In this document: positions 22,751 through 35,250 of the stretch, piece after piece | How positions within the stretch are numbered: the stretch's first letter is position 1 | Layout of the letters: each line of letters begins with the position of its first letter | Assembly (NCBI GenBank): GCA_964006375.1 | Contig: OZ023265.1 | Span: forward strand, 164,326,118 to 164,390,117 | Reading direction: 5' to 3' | Length of the DNA: 64,000 bases | Origin: Tillus elongatus | Taxonomy: Eukaryota > Arthropoda > Insecta > Coleoptera > Cleridae | The notes under the pieces: model-generated | Databases searched by the model: none | Told to the model about the DNA's origin: nothing | The model's input: the letters and a program-made list of their open reading frames with translations, nothing else | Position numbers and translations under genes: made by a program

Positions 22751-23990
22751 AGGCGTCCCAAAAGTCGTAAATCAAACGTCACATGAAGATAGGATAGCTT
22801 AAGACCTTTCAGAAAAACCCTATATGATCTTATCAAAAAGTTTACGGTTTTCAAGAAAATTGTCAAATTTTAAGGTATTTTGCCATCCTTACACCCCCCC
22901 CCCCCAACATGCAGAAAAACAATTTCTGGAATGTGATTTTTGTGCCTGTTGATCCTCTATAATAGCGTTATCGAACCAATCTGAAATATTTTGTATTATT
23001 ATTCAGAAAATCTGGAAAAAAAAACGGACATTTCTTCCCCAATTTCTTTATAATTTGGAATAAACCTCCGTACTGAAAAAAAATGTTAAAAAATTTACTG
23101 GCTCATAGTTTCAAAAACTTCCCTGTTTTATGGAGATTCTAAAATGGCATCAAACATTATCAATATCTCTTAAAAGTAATTAACTATCGACGATTGAAAG
23201 TAAATTTGGAAGTGAAATCCGGTAGCTAATAATTAAAAATAAACAGATTGTGACATTTACAAAAATTATTCTATTCATAACAGATGCTCTATTTGACGGC
23301 CATTCTGTCTTATACATAAACGATATCGTCTTAGGAACGATCATCTTAGTCTTCTCTAATCTCTAGCCATAGTGAAATTCCTTGAGCTGCTGTTCTGATT
23401 CTTTGACGTCCACCTGCCAGGGTATGTCTGATTCAAGTATTGCCTTACTGCTAAGGCAGAGTGGGCTGGCATCCATCATTTTGAAGCCACAATGTTCTCC
23501 GAAGTTCTAATGGGGTGTCTTCCAGGAGTTCTGGCATATTGTTTTGTAAAAACGCCAAAAATCTTTGGCCATTTAACGTAGGGCGCAGATCCACTGGTCC
23601 CAAAAGTGTTCTGTTAAAAATACCGGCCCAGAGATTTATCTTAAATTGATGCTGGGACTGATCCTCTCTGAACTCATGTGGGTCTTCAATTTTGCAACTA
23701 TGACAGTTATGGAGGTTCATGTAAGAAATCATTTATACATGCTGACTCGCCACTCCATAAAACTTTATCGAAGAAATTGGGATCTTGTATGATTTTTCTT
23801 AACATAATTTCTCAAAATTGCTTGCGCCTTGCGTATTTACGCAGTTCCAAAATTTGGACCGTCTGAATATGGTGACCATACCGTTTTAAAATTCTATGAG
23901 TAGTAGACCTTGGGTCACCATCCTCGTCTGCAGTTCCCGATCGTCCAGTTCGATCAACACGATCGATTCCAGGCATTCTAACAGCGCTGT
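22751..23990 (-). pseudogene. Tc1/mariner-type transposase relic 1
   Basis: The plus-strand left edge ACAGGCGTCCCAAAAGTCGT looks like a mariner-type terminal repeat. On the minus strand the degraded transposase reads RKQF, IIQDPNFFDKVLWSGESAC (first catalytic Asp region, Asp replaced by Gly), FKINLWAGIFNRTLLGPVDL, PTLNGQRFLAFLQNNMPELL and LWLQNDGCQPTL (second Asp present). A last piece similar to RQYLNQTYPGRW follows. The DDE/D transposase would cut and paste the element. The missing first Asp plus many stops make it dead. It resembles the better copy at 29.7-30.6 kb in motif order (GP..L.G..Y..FL, QQDGCPAHY), so both belong to the same broad group. Confidence 0.72.
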
Positions 23991-24245
23991 TATCGAATAA
24001 CCTGGTACCTCGACGCGAAAAGTACAGAGACGAACTGGTGTCTCAACGTCTACTACTCATAGAACTTTAAAAAGGTATGGGTACCATATTTAGATGGTCC
24101 AAATTTTGGAACTGCGTGAATACGCAAGGCACAAGCAATTTTGCGAAATTATGTTGAGAATAATCATACAAGATCCCAATTTCTTCGATAAAGTTTTATG
24201 GAGTGGCGAGTCAGCATGTACAAATGATGATGAACTTTCATGGTT
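23715..24245. repeat. Large inverted repeat of transposase fragments
   Basis: The left arm (about 23715-23912) and right arm (about 24048-24245) are inverse copies covering the N-terminal and first-Asp part of the mariner-type transposase. The right arm in plus orientation reads VQILELREYARHKQF and IQDPNFFDKVLWSGESAC. Arms are roughly 190 bp and about 85-90% alike by eye. The loop contains GATCGTCCAGTTCGATCAAC. Confidence 0.8.
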
Positions 24246-24259
24246 GGAAAATTCAAAGA

Positions 24260-24610
24260 GAGGAGTTATTTATTTATTTATGTATGTGTATGTATGTATG
24301 TATGTCTGTATTCAACCGATAACTCAAAAAATACTTCACTGATTTGGACCAAATTTGGGAATTACCTTTATTTGGTTAATGGCTTGGATGAGTTCGTTCA
24401 TTAGATCTTAACGCCCAATTTTTCTTAACAAAAAATTAAAAAATATTTTTTAAAACGCAATATCTTTCAAATGTTTTAACTCATTAAAATGAAAATTAAC
24501 AACTTAAAAGAACATACAAATACGTAGTTATATACCAATTTTTTTAATTCTTTTGATCAAAGAAAAATTAAGTTATTCGAAGTTAATAATAAAATAATCC
24601 TCAACATCAC
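24260..24610 (-). repeat. (TATG)n and inverted B-like relic
   Basis: A GTATGTATGTATGTATG run at about 24283-24305 is followed by AACCGATAACTCAAAAAATA and AATGGCTTGGATGAGTTCG, the inverse of B. Here a TATG tetramer occupies the place where other copies have (TA)n. Confidence 0.55.
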
Positions 24611-25361
24611 TTCAAATTCTGTAATGCAATATCTACAATGTTGGACAAAGACAGATGACGTTACATGTAATGCTATGCTATTTAAATAAATCGTAGATAA
24701 AAATCTAAATAATGGAAGTTACAATCATTGCAAGATGTCAATATGTAGCTGTTTCTTACCGGGGTTGTCAGATCTGCAGAAGTTTCATGCAGTTAAACCT
24801 TTTATGTATAAACATCTCAAATTTTCACAACTTCTGATAATAAAGAAAACATTTTATAAAACTTTATTTTATCAGTTAGTTAAAAATACCGTAATCCATA
24901 GCTGTATTAATAGCTGCAAATTTCGAATTACCCATTTCTCATGATTTTTAATTTACCCCTCCAATCTTAATTTACTCTGACAATGTTGTTAGAAAGCGTT
25001 CGTGCTGGAACTCCATTGTAACGCGATGACCATGTCGACACTAAAGTCATCTATTGCTTCAAATGCTTACTACTGTCGCAATGATAGATGCCTTGTTGCC
25101 AGTCGTGCAGCTACCTAATTTTGTGTGACTTTTCCTGTCGAAAGTCGAAGTTCAAACTTATTATATTACGATCTTACCGCTTACCTATCCATCCGCCTTG
25201 AATTATTGTGATTAATTGTGTAAGAATATGTAGTGATTGTGTTATTTGTGTGAATTAAAAATGACCCGTGGTTCATATTGCATAAGTAATTCATGTTACA
25301 ATATATAAACACAACAACAGAGATGTAGCGTTCTTTAATTTGCTGAAAGATCGCCTGGTGT
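24611..25361. other. No recognisable feature
   Basis: AT-rich DNA without coding or repeat signal that I recognise. Confidence 0.35.
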
Positions 25362-25376
25362 AAGTAAACATTATTA

Positions 25377-25734
25377 GAGCCTCGGTGGTTCAGAGGTAAG
25401 AACGTGTGTCTCTGAACAGAAGGGTACTGGGTTCGATACCAGGGTTCTCCTTTTACTTTTTCCGTACAAACTGTAACATTAATATCAACCGAGGTTCTGG
25501 CATTGCATCTGAGCAAGTGGAATGTCTGCCCGTTCCGCCCTTCGGAGGGGGCGTAAAGCCGTCGGTCCCGTGTCCATGCGATGCTGGGCACGTTAAAGAC
25601 GCCTACCCTCCTTACAGAAAGGCAGAGGTTCGGCAAAATTTCCAGGATGGTGAGGTGAAACTGCTCCCTGGCGTCGGCGATTGGCAATAGTCGCGGAAAT
25701 AGGCCGACGTTAAAGAGAGAAAACACACACACAC
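25377..25734 (+). mobile_element. SINE-1, full-length copy with 15-bp target duplication
   Basis: Flanked by perfect direct repeats AAGTAAACATTATTA at 25362-25376 and 25735-25749. It opens with GAGCCTCGGTGGTTCAGAGG and a B-box-like GGTTCGATACC. The body is the same as in the 8.2-kb copy and it ends with a (CA)n tail. It is the same length (358 bp) as that copy, so both are probably full-length. Moved in trans by LINE machinery; Pol III transcription is inferred from the tRNA-like head. Confidence 0.9.
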
Positions 25735-25749
25735 AAGTAAACATTATTA

Positions 25750-26096
25750 ATTTATTACAGCTATTAGCGAAGTCCCTATCAGAATTTTAATGAAAAACAA
25801 AATTTAATTGCTGTAATTGTTGGTAGAAACGACCTATTGTTGGATGACCAATACATCAAATCCCATTAAGTATGCAGCAAACATTTTTCTTGGGCCAATT
25901 AAAAAAAATATGTCAATAATAAGCAAAAACTGAAAAATATTTGTCATGAAAGATTATAAAAATAATGTAACAATAAATAATTCAACATCACCATTTTGTG
26001 CTTATAATTTTATTATTATTACTCATAATAAGAGTGTAAAAACACTTTTACAGTCAGTGCAGTGGAAACTTGTTTTAGAGTTTCAAATTTACCGCC
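25750..26096. other. No recognisable feature
   Basis: AT-rich DNA between the SINE and the hAT-type element. Confidence 0.35.
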
Positions 26097-26190
26097 TCTA
26101 TATCCAGTGGCGTCTCCTGACCAAAATGTTCGGGTGTGCGGTAACGAGTTGCTGTTAGTGGTGGTTTTAAAAATTATTAACACTAAATGT

Positions 26191-26195
<5 letters not shown>

Positions 26196-26267
<72 letters not shown>
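26196..26267. repeat. (TA)n tract 7
   Basis: TA dinucleotide preceded by ACACAC and followed by TTCGACCTATATGGG, near the left end of the hAT-type element. One of the few tracts not in a B, A or LINE site. Confidence 0.97.
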
Positions 26268-26268
<1 letters not shown>

Positions 26269-26500
26269 GACCTATATGGGAATGATACGTAGATAAATAA
26301 ATTAATTTCCCACTGCAACACTAACAAATTAAAAAGTCACTTAAAACTTTAAAACACGAAAAGAACATGGAATTATTATCAAGCTCTTCTCTTCACACAA
26401 ATTTGTGTTAGCGTTAGCACTGTCCGGAACGGGGTGAAAACTGTAAACATTAAAAGTAGTTCAATGTTAATATGGTACTAAATAATAAAATGTGTAAAAA

Positions 26501-26837
26501 TCCTGGATGCAGCAAGTGCGTTATGGTAGTGAATTTTCATAGAAATGATCTGGCACAAAATATTTTATTATAACTTTTTTATCTTGCAACATAGAAATCT
26601 AAATTTTGGTGTATAGTTTAATTTTTATATCGTAAACCTACCTACCAAATTTGGCTATCTTATCTTTTTAATTTTTTGAGATACAAATTTTTTTCGAATA
26701 AAAACTCAAAATTTTCCCGGAAAACCTCGTCCGATTTTCCTGACTAACGAAATTATCCAATACATTTACAGAAGGAAGGTACATGCCAAATTTTATCAAA
26801 ATCGGCCGATTATATTTTGAGTTATCGGTGTGATACC

Positions 26838-26924
<87 letters not shown>

Positions 26925-27322
26925 TATAGTTTATTGTTATATAAATAGTACAAAGCATCTTACAAATAAGTCTAAACTTGTGACTGCAAATGATGCAATT
27001 TTGACTAAATTTTAATCTAAATGTCAATTGTTCTAAAGTTCTGTCATCTGATTTCTAATCTCCAAAATTACCTCACCTCATTATGTACCATTACAATTTC
27101 TAGAAATATGGATGGTACTTGAAATCAGTTTTTTCATTTTAATCAAAAATTTCTATATTTTAAAACTTGACTCAAATTAAATTCTTATATATAAAAATTG
27201 AAACTGACCCCGGATATGGGTTCTAGGGGTCCTAGTTCGCGCTCATTTGCAAACAATTTATCAAAATTCAAAAGTCGAGATCTCCCCATTAGTGAATTTT
27301 TTCTACGAAAATTTACTAAAAT
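26501..27322 (+). mobile_element. Composite repeat A(left)-B, copy 7, nested in hAT
   Basis: TCCTGGATGCAGCAAGTGCG then GTAGTGAATTTTCATAG gives the A left end. It joins to B (ATAACTTTTTTATCTTGCAA, CCTGACTAACGAAATTATCC), a (TA)n at 26842-26921, then about 260 bp of other DNA. The B end follows (GAAACTGACCCCGGATATGG to CATTAGTGAATTTTTTC). Confidence 0.6.
26842..26921. repeat. (TA)n tract 8
   Basis: TA dinucleotide after GAGTTATCGGTGTGATACC, the B-module site. Confidence 0.97.
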
Positions 27323-27832
27323 GTATTATAGTCTTTGATTCTAGAATACTGTGGTCCAGGCAAGCGCAGTTGTAATGTTTGTAAATAATGCTATCACAAC
27401 GTTTGTTAAACCGGCGTTCCATTCATTTGTCTTGAGCGGTATTTTTACCGCTCACTGCAGTGTTAAAACGAATGGTATTTCCTTACTATTTTAAACACAT
27501 GGGTGGGGGACTGTATTGTATACCAATACAGCTCTGTCGAGTGAAGTTGTTCGGAAATAACAACGCACACCTAACCCGAATTCATTCCCAGTTGCTATTG
27601 ACCTACTCATATTTTCTGAATGAAGACGTGGTGCCGACTTCATTCCAAGTCACTATTAACCGACTATTTATGAAATCAAATAAGTAAATTAAATCGATTG
27701 TCATAACATATGTAGTGTATTAAGACTAAGGGAAAAAGAAATAAAACATATTTAACTGTGCACATTTTAATTATATTTTAGGGTGTGCGGCGCACACCTA
27801 GCTCACTAGGAGAAATCGCCACTGTCTATATC

Positions 27833-28210
27833 TGCCATTTTAATGGCCTAGAGCGCTATAATAGACGTGTCAAATGTTAACTAGAGTCAACCCAAAAGCT
27901 GGTCGCTTATGTGTATAGGTAGCTTATGGGCAATTGCTATCTTCTCCTCACTAATCTTTGATTCTGTGGTAATGTTATATATTGTCAATAATTGACAACA
28001 TAATATTAGCAATCTAGCTTCGAATGGTTTTAGACATGATACAATTACTAAAGAAATATGATAATGCGGCTACCTATTTTTACGAAACTATTGTTTTTAT
28101 TAGATTTTATTAATGTATTTTACTAATTTTTGTGTGCATACAGTTAAAAGTAATTTTTTATCATCAGAATATTACTGTGACATGGTGATGAAATCAAGTT
28201 TATGACTGTT
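27833..28210. other. No recognisable feature
   Basis: AT-rich DNA without recognised content. Confidence 0.35.
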
Positions 28211-29232
28211 AACGGCTCTAAATAACTTTTCCGAAAATAAACGTAAAATGTTTACGAGAAAACTAGTTTCCTAGCCAACAAACCTTAGGTTAATAGGAAA
28301 TAAAGTTTTTGAGATTAAGGATTTAATGAATATTCGCTACCAAAACGCACTTACTGCGTCTCGATTCTTACACACATGTATCATATTTCGATAAAAAAAT
28401 GCAAAAATGCAATAATATAAGGGTGTTCGAAGAAAACAATTGTAGGGATCACCAACGGCTTATGGACCAGCCTGTGATTGTCAAAATAGTTTTATAAGAT
28501 TCAGCTTAAGACACTCTATAATAAACGTATACAATTTTTTCTCGTATCTAACAGATAAAAACCATAAGTAAACCCGGATATGGGATTCTAGGGGGCCTAG
28601 TTTGCCTTCATCTGAAGAAATCTTCTTAAAATTCAAAAATCGCGGTCTCATTAACGAATTTTTTGTACGAAAAATGGCTAAAAATTATAGACTGTTAAAC
28701 CACAAACTTAACTAAAACTACTGCCAAAGCATCAGATGAAGGGTCTATTTGCAATGAATTTTCTGGAAACATTTTAGTAAAATGAAGGGCAGTGATGGTT
28801 GAAGCTGAAACTTAAGGATCTGGAGAACACCCTTCTTACGAAATTTTCGTTACATAATCCGTATTTGTTTCAGGTTCTTTTTCTAAATTTTATCAATTTT
28901 GGCGTCTGAAATCGCGACTTTGACGTTTTGAGGAAACCTCTTTTTTTTCTTTAACCCATAGCTTTTTTGACTTTAAAACTCACAGCCCTAGATTTTGGTA
29001 CATGGTTCACCCTTTATGATACAAACCCGCGTACCAAATTTGGTTGCCCTTACTGTGTTACTTCCGGTGATATATTTTTTTCCGAAAGAAAACACAAAAA
29101 AATTCCCGGGAAAAACTTGGGCCAATTTTCCTGGCTAACGAACTTATCCAAGTCAGTTACAAAAGGAAGGTACTCAGCAAATTTGATCAAAATCGATCTA
29201 TTATTTTTTGAGTTATCGGTGTGATACATATA
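28211..29232 (+). mobile_element. Composite repeat A(right half)-C-B, copy 8
   Basis: A right half (AACTTTTCCGAAAATAAACG to CGCACTTACTGCGTCTCG), C (ACCAACGGCTTATGG, AGATTCAGCTTAAGACAC) and a long B up to GAGTTATCGGTGTGATACA. It stops exactly where (TA)n normally begins; a mariner-type end (ACAGGGTGTTTCATTATAAA) starts at 29233, probably having inserted at a TA there. Confidence 0.65.
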
Positions 29233-30557
29233 CAGGGTGTTTCATTATAAAATGTCAATATTGAAGCGAATGGATGATTTTAAGAAAAAAAGTTCATATG
29301 AACATAGGTCCATTTTCGCTTTCTGTATGAGATACAGAGTGATAAAAAATCATTTTTTGTTTCCTTTTGTATAATCCAGAACAGCCCTTGAAGATTTTTA
29401 TGCAATTTAGTGGGGGTGAACTAGGTAGAGGCACATCTTTCAAGGGGAAGGCCGACGTTCACTCTCGTCTTGTGGTTCGAATTTGTCGTTTTGTATTGTT
29501 TTGATGACACCATGAATCGATTTTCCGGTACATTTGGGTGTATTGTTGTTGGACCGCTGGTGCAATAGATGAAGATTCCAGCCTTGGCAACCTGTGTATA
29601 GTTTGAATCTAATTTTTCAAGAATTAGAAAATTTGCCCCTGATGATGGCTATTGCATAGCCGAAACGCGTAGGGCACCTCATCAATAAAATTTTGCTGTC
29701 TGGATGAAGCCTCTCATTAAGTACCTTAATTGTTTCAAAGAAGATCCCACGACAAGCACTAGGAAAGTTTCCTCTTCTCTGGGCCTCTCCCAGTGGAAAG
29801 TATAGTCAGTTCTGTATTGGGAAGGACAGCACCCTTATCATTACATGCCAGTTCAACGATTGCACCTAGGTGATACAACAAGAAAGCTCCATTTTTGTCA
29901 TTTCCTGTTGAACCCTGATAATGAAGATAGAAATTTCCTGTCTAGAATTCTGTGGACCGACGAGTCAAAATAAACTAAAGAAGGAATATTCAATTGTCAT
30001 AATTCTCATTATTGGTCTATGGAGAACCCCATATTAACTAAGGTAACAAGTTATCAAAGACGATTCAGTGTGAATGTTTGGATTGGTGTGATTGGTATCA
30101 ATCTGATAGGTCCGCATTTCTTTCCACACAACCTAAATGGTGAAGATTATGAAAATTTCTTATCACATGATCTTATGGAGTTACTGGATGACGTACCACT
30201 AGCAAACAGATGTGATATGATTTTCCAGCAAGACGGGTGTCCGGCACATTATAGTCGCAACGTGAGGGCGCTATTAGATCGCTGGTTTCCAAACAAGTGG
30301 ATTGCGACGGTAGGACCAATACCGTGGCCGCCAAAGAGTCCAGATTTAACTCCAATAGATCTATGTATGGGGTCATATGAAACAAATCGTTTACGAAGTG
30401 GAGATTCATACACGAGAGCAACTGATTTACATAATTCGGAAAGCAGCAGGCCAAATCAAAAGCAATTTTTCTAGTAGGATTACTAAAACAGAAATTTGCA
30501 AACGAGCTCCTGCGTGTATAAGAAATAGAGGTAACCATTTTGAGAATAGTTTGTGAG
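29233..30557 (+). pseudogene. Tc1/mariner-type transposase relic 2, nearly complete
   Basis: ACAGGGTGTTTCATTATAAA at 29233 resembles a mariner-type terminal repeat. From about 29738 the plus frame reads FKEDPTTSTRKVSSSLGLSQ (helix-turn-helix), YHYMPVQRLHLGDTTRKLHF, then SRILWTDES with the first catalytic Asp. After an in-frame stop come HYWSMENP, NVWIGVIGINLIGPHFFPHN and MIFQQDGCPAHYSRNVRALL (second Asp). PPKSPDLTPID holds the third acidic position. At about 30366 the frame shifts and continues GHMKQIVYEVEI to NRGNHFENSL and a stop at 30557. Such transposases excise and insert at TA. It is dead: two in-frame stops, one frameshift, and an insertion of about 110 bp at 29595-29705 upstream. Confidence 0.85.
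29634..29676 (+). ncRNA. Hammerhead-like ribozyme fold 3
   Basis: Stem I TGCCC (29634-29638) pairs perfectly with GGGCA (29672-29676). The core CTGATGA is at 29639-29645. Stem II GGCTAT-TGC-ATAGCC has six perfect pairs. GAAA (29662-29665) is followed by the self-complementary ACGCGT, with GTA as the cleavage triplet (predicted cut after A29671). The one departure from the canonical fold is an extra U (29646) between CUGAUGA and stem II. GUA is an allowed though less common triplet. It lies in a ~110-bp segment interrupting the mariner relic and ending ATCAATAAAATTTTGCTGTC. Confidence 0.6.
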
Positions 30558-30877
30558 ACTTTTTTTAGTTAAGTTAAGTTTTTTGCAATATTTGTAGAAA
30601 TTTTTTGTCATCAAATTTTAAAAATAAACGTCTTTGAAATGTTAAATTGATTTGAATTTTTTCACGATACTGATAATTTTTGCCCTCACATTTCTTTACT
30701 ATTATCCTGTTCAACATAGTAATGATTGCACTAAAGAAAAAAAAAGAGGATGTGCTTACCACTTCTTCTAAAATTTGAATATTACTAGCAACACATAAAT
30801 TTTCGAAAAATCATTAAAAGTGAAAGAGAGGTGTACTATCGCTGTCTCAAAGAAATGGAACCAATTACCAGTGTGTG

Positions 30878-30982
<105 letters not shown>

Positions 30983-31118
30983 GGGGTCGAGGTGTAGTTC
31001 GCGCTCATTTGAATTCAAAAGTCGGAATCTCCTTATTAGTGAATTTTCTTTAAAAAATTCACTAAAAGGTGTCTTGAAAATTCGCTACCATAAAACAGTT
31101 GCTGCGTCTAGACTTTTG
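30983..31118 (+). mobile_element. B-module end joined to A right end
   Basis: GCGCTCATTTGAATTC, the palindrome TTAGTGAATTTTCTTT / AAAATTCACTAAAA, then GAAAATTCGCTACCATAAAA and CAGTTGCTGCGTCTAGAC. Confidence 0.6.
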
Positions 31119-31907
31119 TTTATAAAAATTAGTTATAATTATTACATACATGTTTTTTGTTACAAAATCTAGAGGGAAAACTCTAACTGAGCAAGAGATT
31201 CTCAAGAAAGAGCTTTTATTCTCTGATTTGTTGATGTTTCTTTATCTTTTTGTCGATCCCTCAAACTCTGTCAGCGCTTATTTAAATCAGACGGGGAAAA
31301 GAAGGAATAAAACGTTTTAGTCGGAGATGAAAGTAGATTTAATTTATTTAGAGATGTTGCGACACTAATTGCGTTATGGAGTTTAATAAAACAAAATGTA
31401 GAAGTTCATTTCGAGGTTATTTATCCTGTTACGTTGCGGTTAGATTATCTGCTTTTGCCCTTTTGGTATTTTTAAACCCGGTTTACTCTTAGAGAAATAA
31501 TTACATTATTGTAAATAGCAGAAAGAATTTGCATTCAAAAATTTAATTTGATATCCTGTATTAATAAAGTAAACGTTTGTTTTTTTTACCAGAAAAATCA
31601 TGAAACGAAACGTCTGTGTTGTCTCAAGCAAAAGGACTCTTTGGTTATTCATACTTAAAAGGTTTGATCTTTATTTCTTTCCAGAACTGTTTGATAGAAG
31701 TACTTTCCAAAACTTTGAAGACTGCGTGAGACGCAATGGCTCAAAGAGATTATTTATATGCATGTCTTTTAAAGTAGAGAAACCAGTGAAGCAATTTCTA
31801 AGAAAACATGTTGATTAAAGCGACGGAGCTTGTTACCAATTGACAATTCTTATTAAAAATAAGCAGCTGGCTTTTGTAATTCAAGAACTGTAACTGAGCC
31901 TTGCTTT
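31119..31907. other. No recognisable feature
   Basis: Unique-looking DNA. The 72-codon frame at 31600-31818 has no family motif and I do not call it a gene. Confidence 0.35.
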
Positions 31908-32033
31908 AAGGGAATTTTCTTTAAAAGATTCACTATCGGGGTGATCTCGACTTTTGAATTTTGAAAAATTTCTTCAAATGAGCGCTAACTAGGCCCCCTA
32001 GAACACACATCCGAGGTCAGTTTCAATTTGTAT

Positions 32034-32114
<81 letters not shown>
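31908..32114 (-). mobile_element. B-module end, inverted, with (TA)n
   Basis: GGAATTTTCTTTAAAAGATT / CACTATCGGGG, then the inverse GCGCTAACTAGGCCCC block, CAGTTTCAATTTGTATG, and (TA)n at 32037-32114. Confidence 0.6.
32037..32114. repeat. (TA)n tract 10
   Basis: TA dinucleotide at the B-module site. Confidence 0.97.
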
Positions 32115-32116
<2 letters not shown>

Positions 32117-32273
32117 ATGTTATATTGCATAAAATGTATATTATAATGTTTTGTAATTTATGCTACACTTCTCATTTGTTAAAATAGTTGCAAAATTTGC
32201 CTCTAAAGACCTTAAATATTACAAATAAATAACTTAAGACCATTATCCGTTATCTACCAGTCTTCATTGCAGT

Positions 32274-32610
32274 TTAACAGAGGCCCTAAGTGGTCTAATG
32301 GTTAGCATCTCCGTCTGATGAGCGCAGGGACGCGGGCTCAAATCTCACCGGTGACCGAATTTCTCTTTTAACTTTTTTAACCTTTTTTTCGTCTTTGATT
32401 TCATTTTAACGTTATCTGATCAGATTGTGTAATTCCAATATATTTTTTAGAGACTTTTTGATGAAAAGAACTTTTAAGACTCTTAATTCAAGTTTAATAG
32501 CAGCTGTTGTTGTCCTTAGTTAAACCGTGCCACAGTTAACATAGACGTAGAGATTTGTGACATGAGAAGAGGTTGTTATCTTCTCTACAACCGGCTTCAA
32601 TTTTTACAGC
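32274..32610 (+). mobile_element. SINE-2 (tRNA-derived), copy 1
   Basis: The head has an A-box-like GTGGTCTAATGGTTAGC and a B-box-like GGGCTCAAATCTC spaced as in a tRNA, but the acceptor ends (GGCCCTA and GGTGACC) do not pair, so it is not a tRNA gene. The body (AACGTTATCTGATCAGATTG, TTTAATAGCAGCTGTTGTTG, CTTCTCTACAACCGGCTT) recurs inverted at 41.94-42.13 kb, supporting a dispersed SINE family. No target duplication found. Confidence 0.55.
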
Positions 32611-32694
32611 ATCCACAAGCAAAATATTTTTTTCTGTGAAGCCACAGAAAAAGTATCTAGTCCTGTATTTATATCAGATTTTCAAAATTTTGTA

Positions 32695-33556
32695 ATTTAT
32701 TTAATTTATTTCTATTTCTATTAGTTAATTTCCTTGTACAAAATGTTCTTTTAATAGCGAATTTTCTTATAAATGAATTTAATGAATTTTCTTTAAAGAA
32801 ACGTTTGTTGCAAATTTTTGTATGAAAAATTATTCAATTGGTGGAACATTTTTTAAACGAAATTAATCGCAAATAAGGTTTTAATGGATTTTCGTGCAAA
32901 CAAATTATTTTATTTCCAGTTTTAATCACAGATTAGGTATATAATTTGAATTTTATGTATTCTTTTTGCAACATTTGGTGTAAAAAGATATTTAGCCAGT
33001 TTTCGCAGAATTTTTTTTTCCTTCGTAGAAATAATTTTTTGTAAGATGTTTTTGTGTAATTTTTGTAACTAATGATAAATGTTTAACAAGTTATTATAAA
33101 AAAAATGTATACGGATTTTCTTGAAAAATTGTTTGCAAATTGTCATGAAATTTTTTTTGTATGGTCGAAACAGTTTTTGGGAAAAATTATTTTTTAGTTT
33201 TGGTAGGTGGGTAAATAACTTGAAATGGTTAGTTGGCCAGGAAAATCGGACCAGTTTTTAAAATTTATTTCATTTATCTTTATTAGCGAATTTTCTTGTA
33301 CAAAATGTTCTTTTAATAGCGATTTTTCTTATAAATTAAATTAATGAATTTTCTTTGAAGAAACATTTGAGAATTTTTGTATGAAAAATTATTCAATTGA
33401 TGGAGCATTTTTTAAATGAAATTCGGCGAAAATAAGGTTTCAATGGATTTTCGTGCAAACAAATTATTTAATTTTTAATTTTAATTATAGATTAGGTATA
33501 TAATTTAATAGTATGTATGCTTTTAGCAGAATTTTGTGTCAAAAATATTTAGCCAA
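32695..33556 (+). repeat. Tandem duplication, period about 565 bp
   Basis: Units 32695-33000 and 33262-33556 share TTGTACAAAATGTTCTTTTA, GAAAAATTATTCAATTG, GATTTTCGTGCAAACAAATT and ATTAGGTATATAATTT, at roughly 85% identity by eye. The 260-bp spacer is AT-rich and includes GGTTAGTTGGCCAGGAAAAT, which looks B-related. Confidence 0.7.
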
Positions 33557-33655
33557 ATTTGATGCCTGCTTTCATTAGAAAAATACATATATGCAATTAA
33601 AAATATTTTTATGAAAATTCACTACCATAACACACTTGCTGCGTCCAGACTTTTA
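33557..33655 (+). repeat. A-module right end
   Basis: AAATTTGATGCCTGC, GAAAATTCACTACCATAACA, CACTTGCTGCGTCCAGAC. Confidence 0.6.
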
Positions 33656-34830
<1,175 letters not shown>

Positions 34831-35250
34831 ATTTTACATTTAATTTCACAAACATAAAAACGTATCTATGGTAGGCGATGATAATAACTTTTTGTTGTTT
34901 AAAATTGCCGTTATCATGTTTGTTTTTTATCCGCCCTCTAAATGCTCTAATAATCCGTATAATGATTTTGTTAGAACATGTTTAAAACTTATCTGTTTAT
35001 AATTATATAATAAGTGGATTATCATTAATTATTTCCTCAGTTTTGTGTGTTAATGTATTTAATTACATTTGATGAGTGTGGAACCGCAAGCCGCTGATAA
35101 TTCTACTGATATTTACTTCAAGGTCACCGCAACTATTAACTATTACGGTTAATAATAGAGGTCACATAAGACTGATATGATAAGATACCCAGCTGCTTAT
35201 TAAACCTTTGCTTCCGTTAAGCTAGGCTACTTGTACAAAAAATAAAAAGC
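34831..35250. other. No recognisable feature
   Basis: AT-rich DNA between composite copies. Confidence 0.35.

Larger units (their letters stand above)
26105..27824. mobile_element. Non-autonomous hAT-type element with perfect 8-bp TSD
   Basis: Terminal inverted repeats CAGTGGCGTCTCCT (left) and, read inward from the right, CAGTGGCGATTTCTCCT. The element is flanked by identical 8-bp repeats TCTATATC at 26097-26104 and 27825-27832. An 8-bp duplication and CAG...CTG ends point to the hAT superfamily. GGGTGTGCGG occurs subterminally in inverted orientation on each side. No transposase is recognisable; a small GTAAATTAAATCG-type interior remains around a nested composite repeat (26501-27322) and a (TA)n tract (26196-26267). 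Confidence 0.8.

Noticed and set aside
32274..32350. Possible tRNA gene
   Set aside because: A and B boxes are present but the acceptor and anticodon stems do not pair and the downstream body recurs elsewhere; called a SINE head instead.
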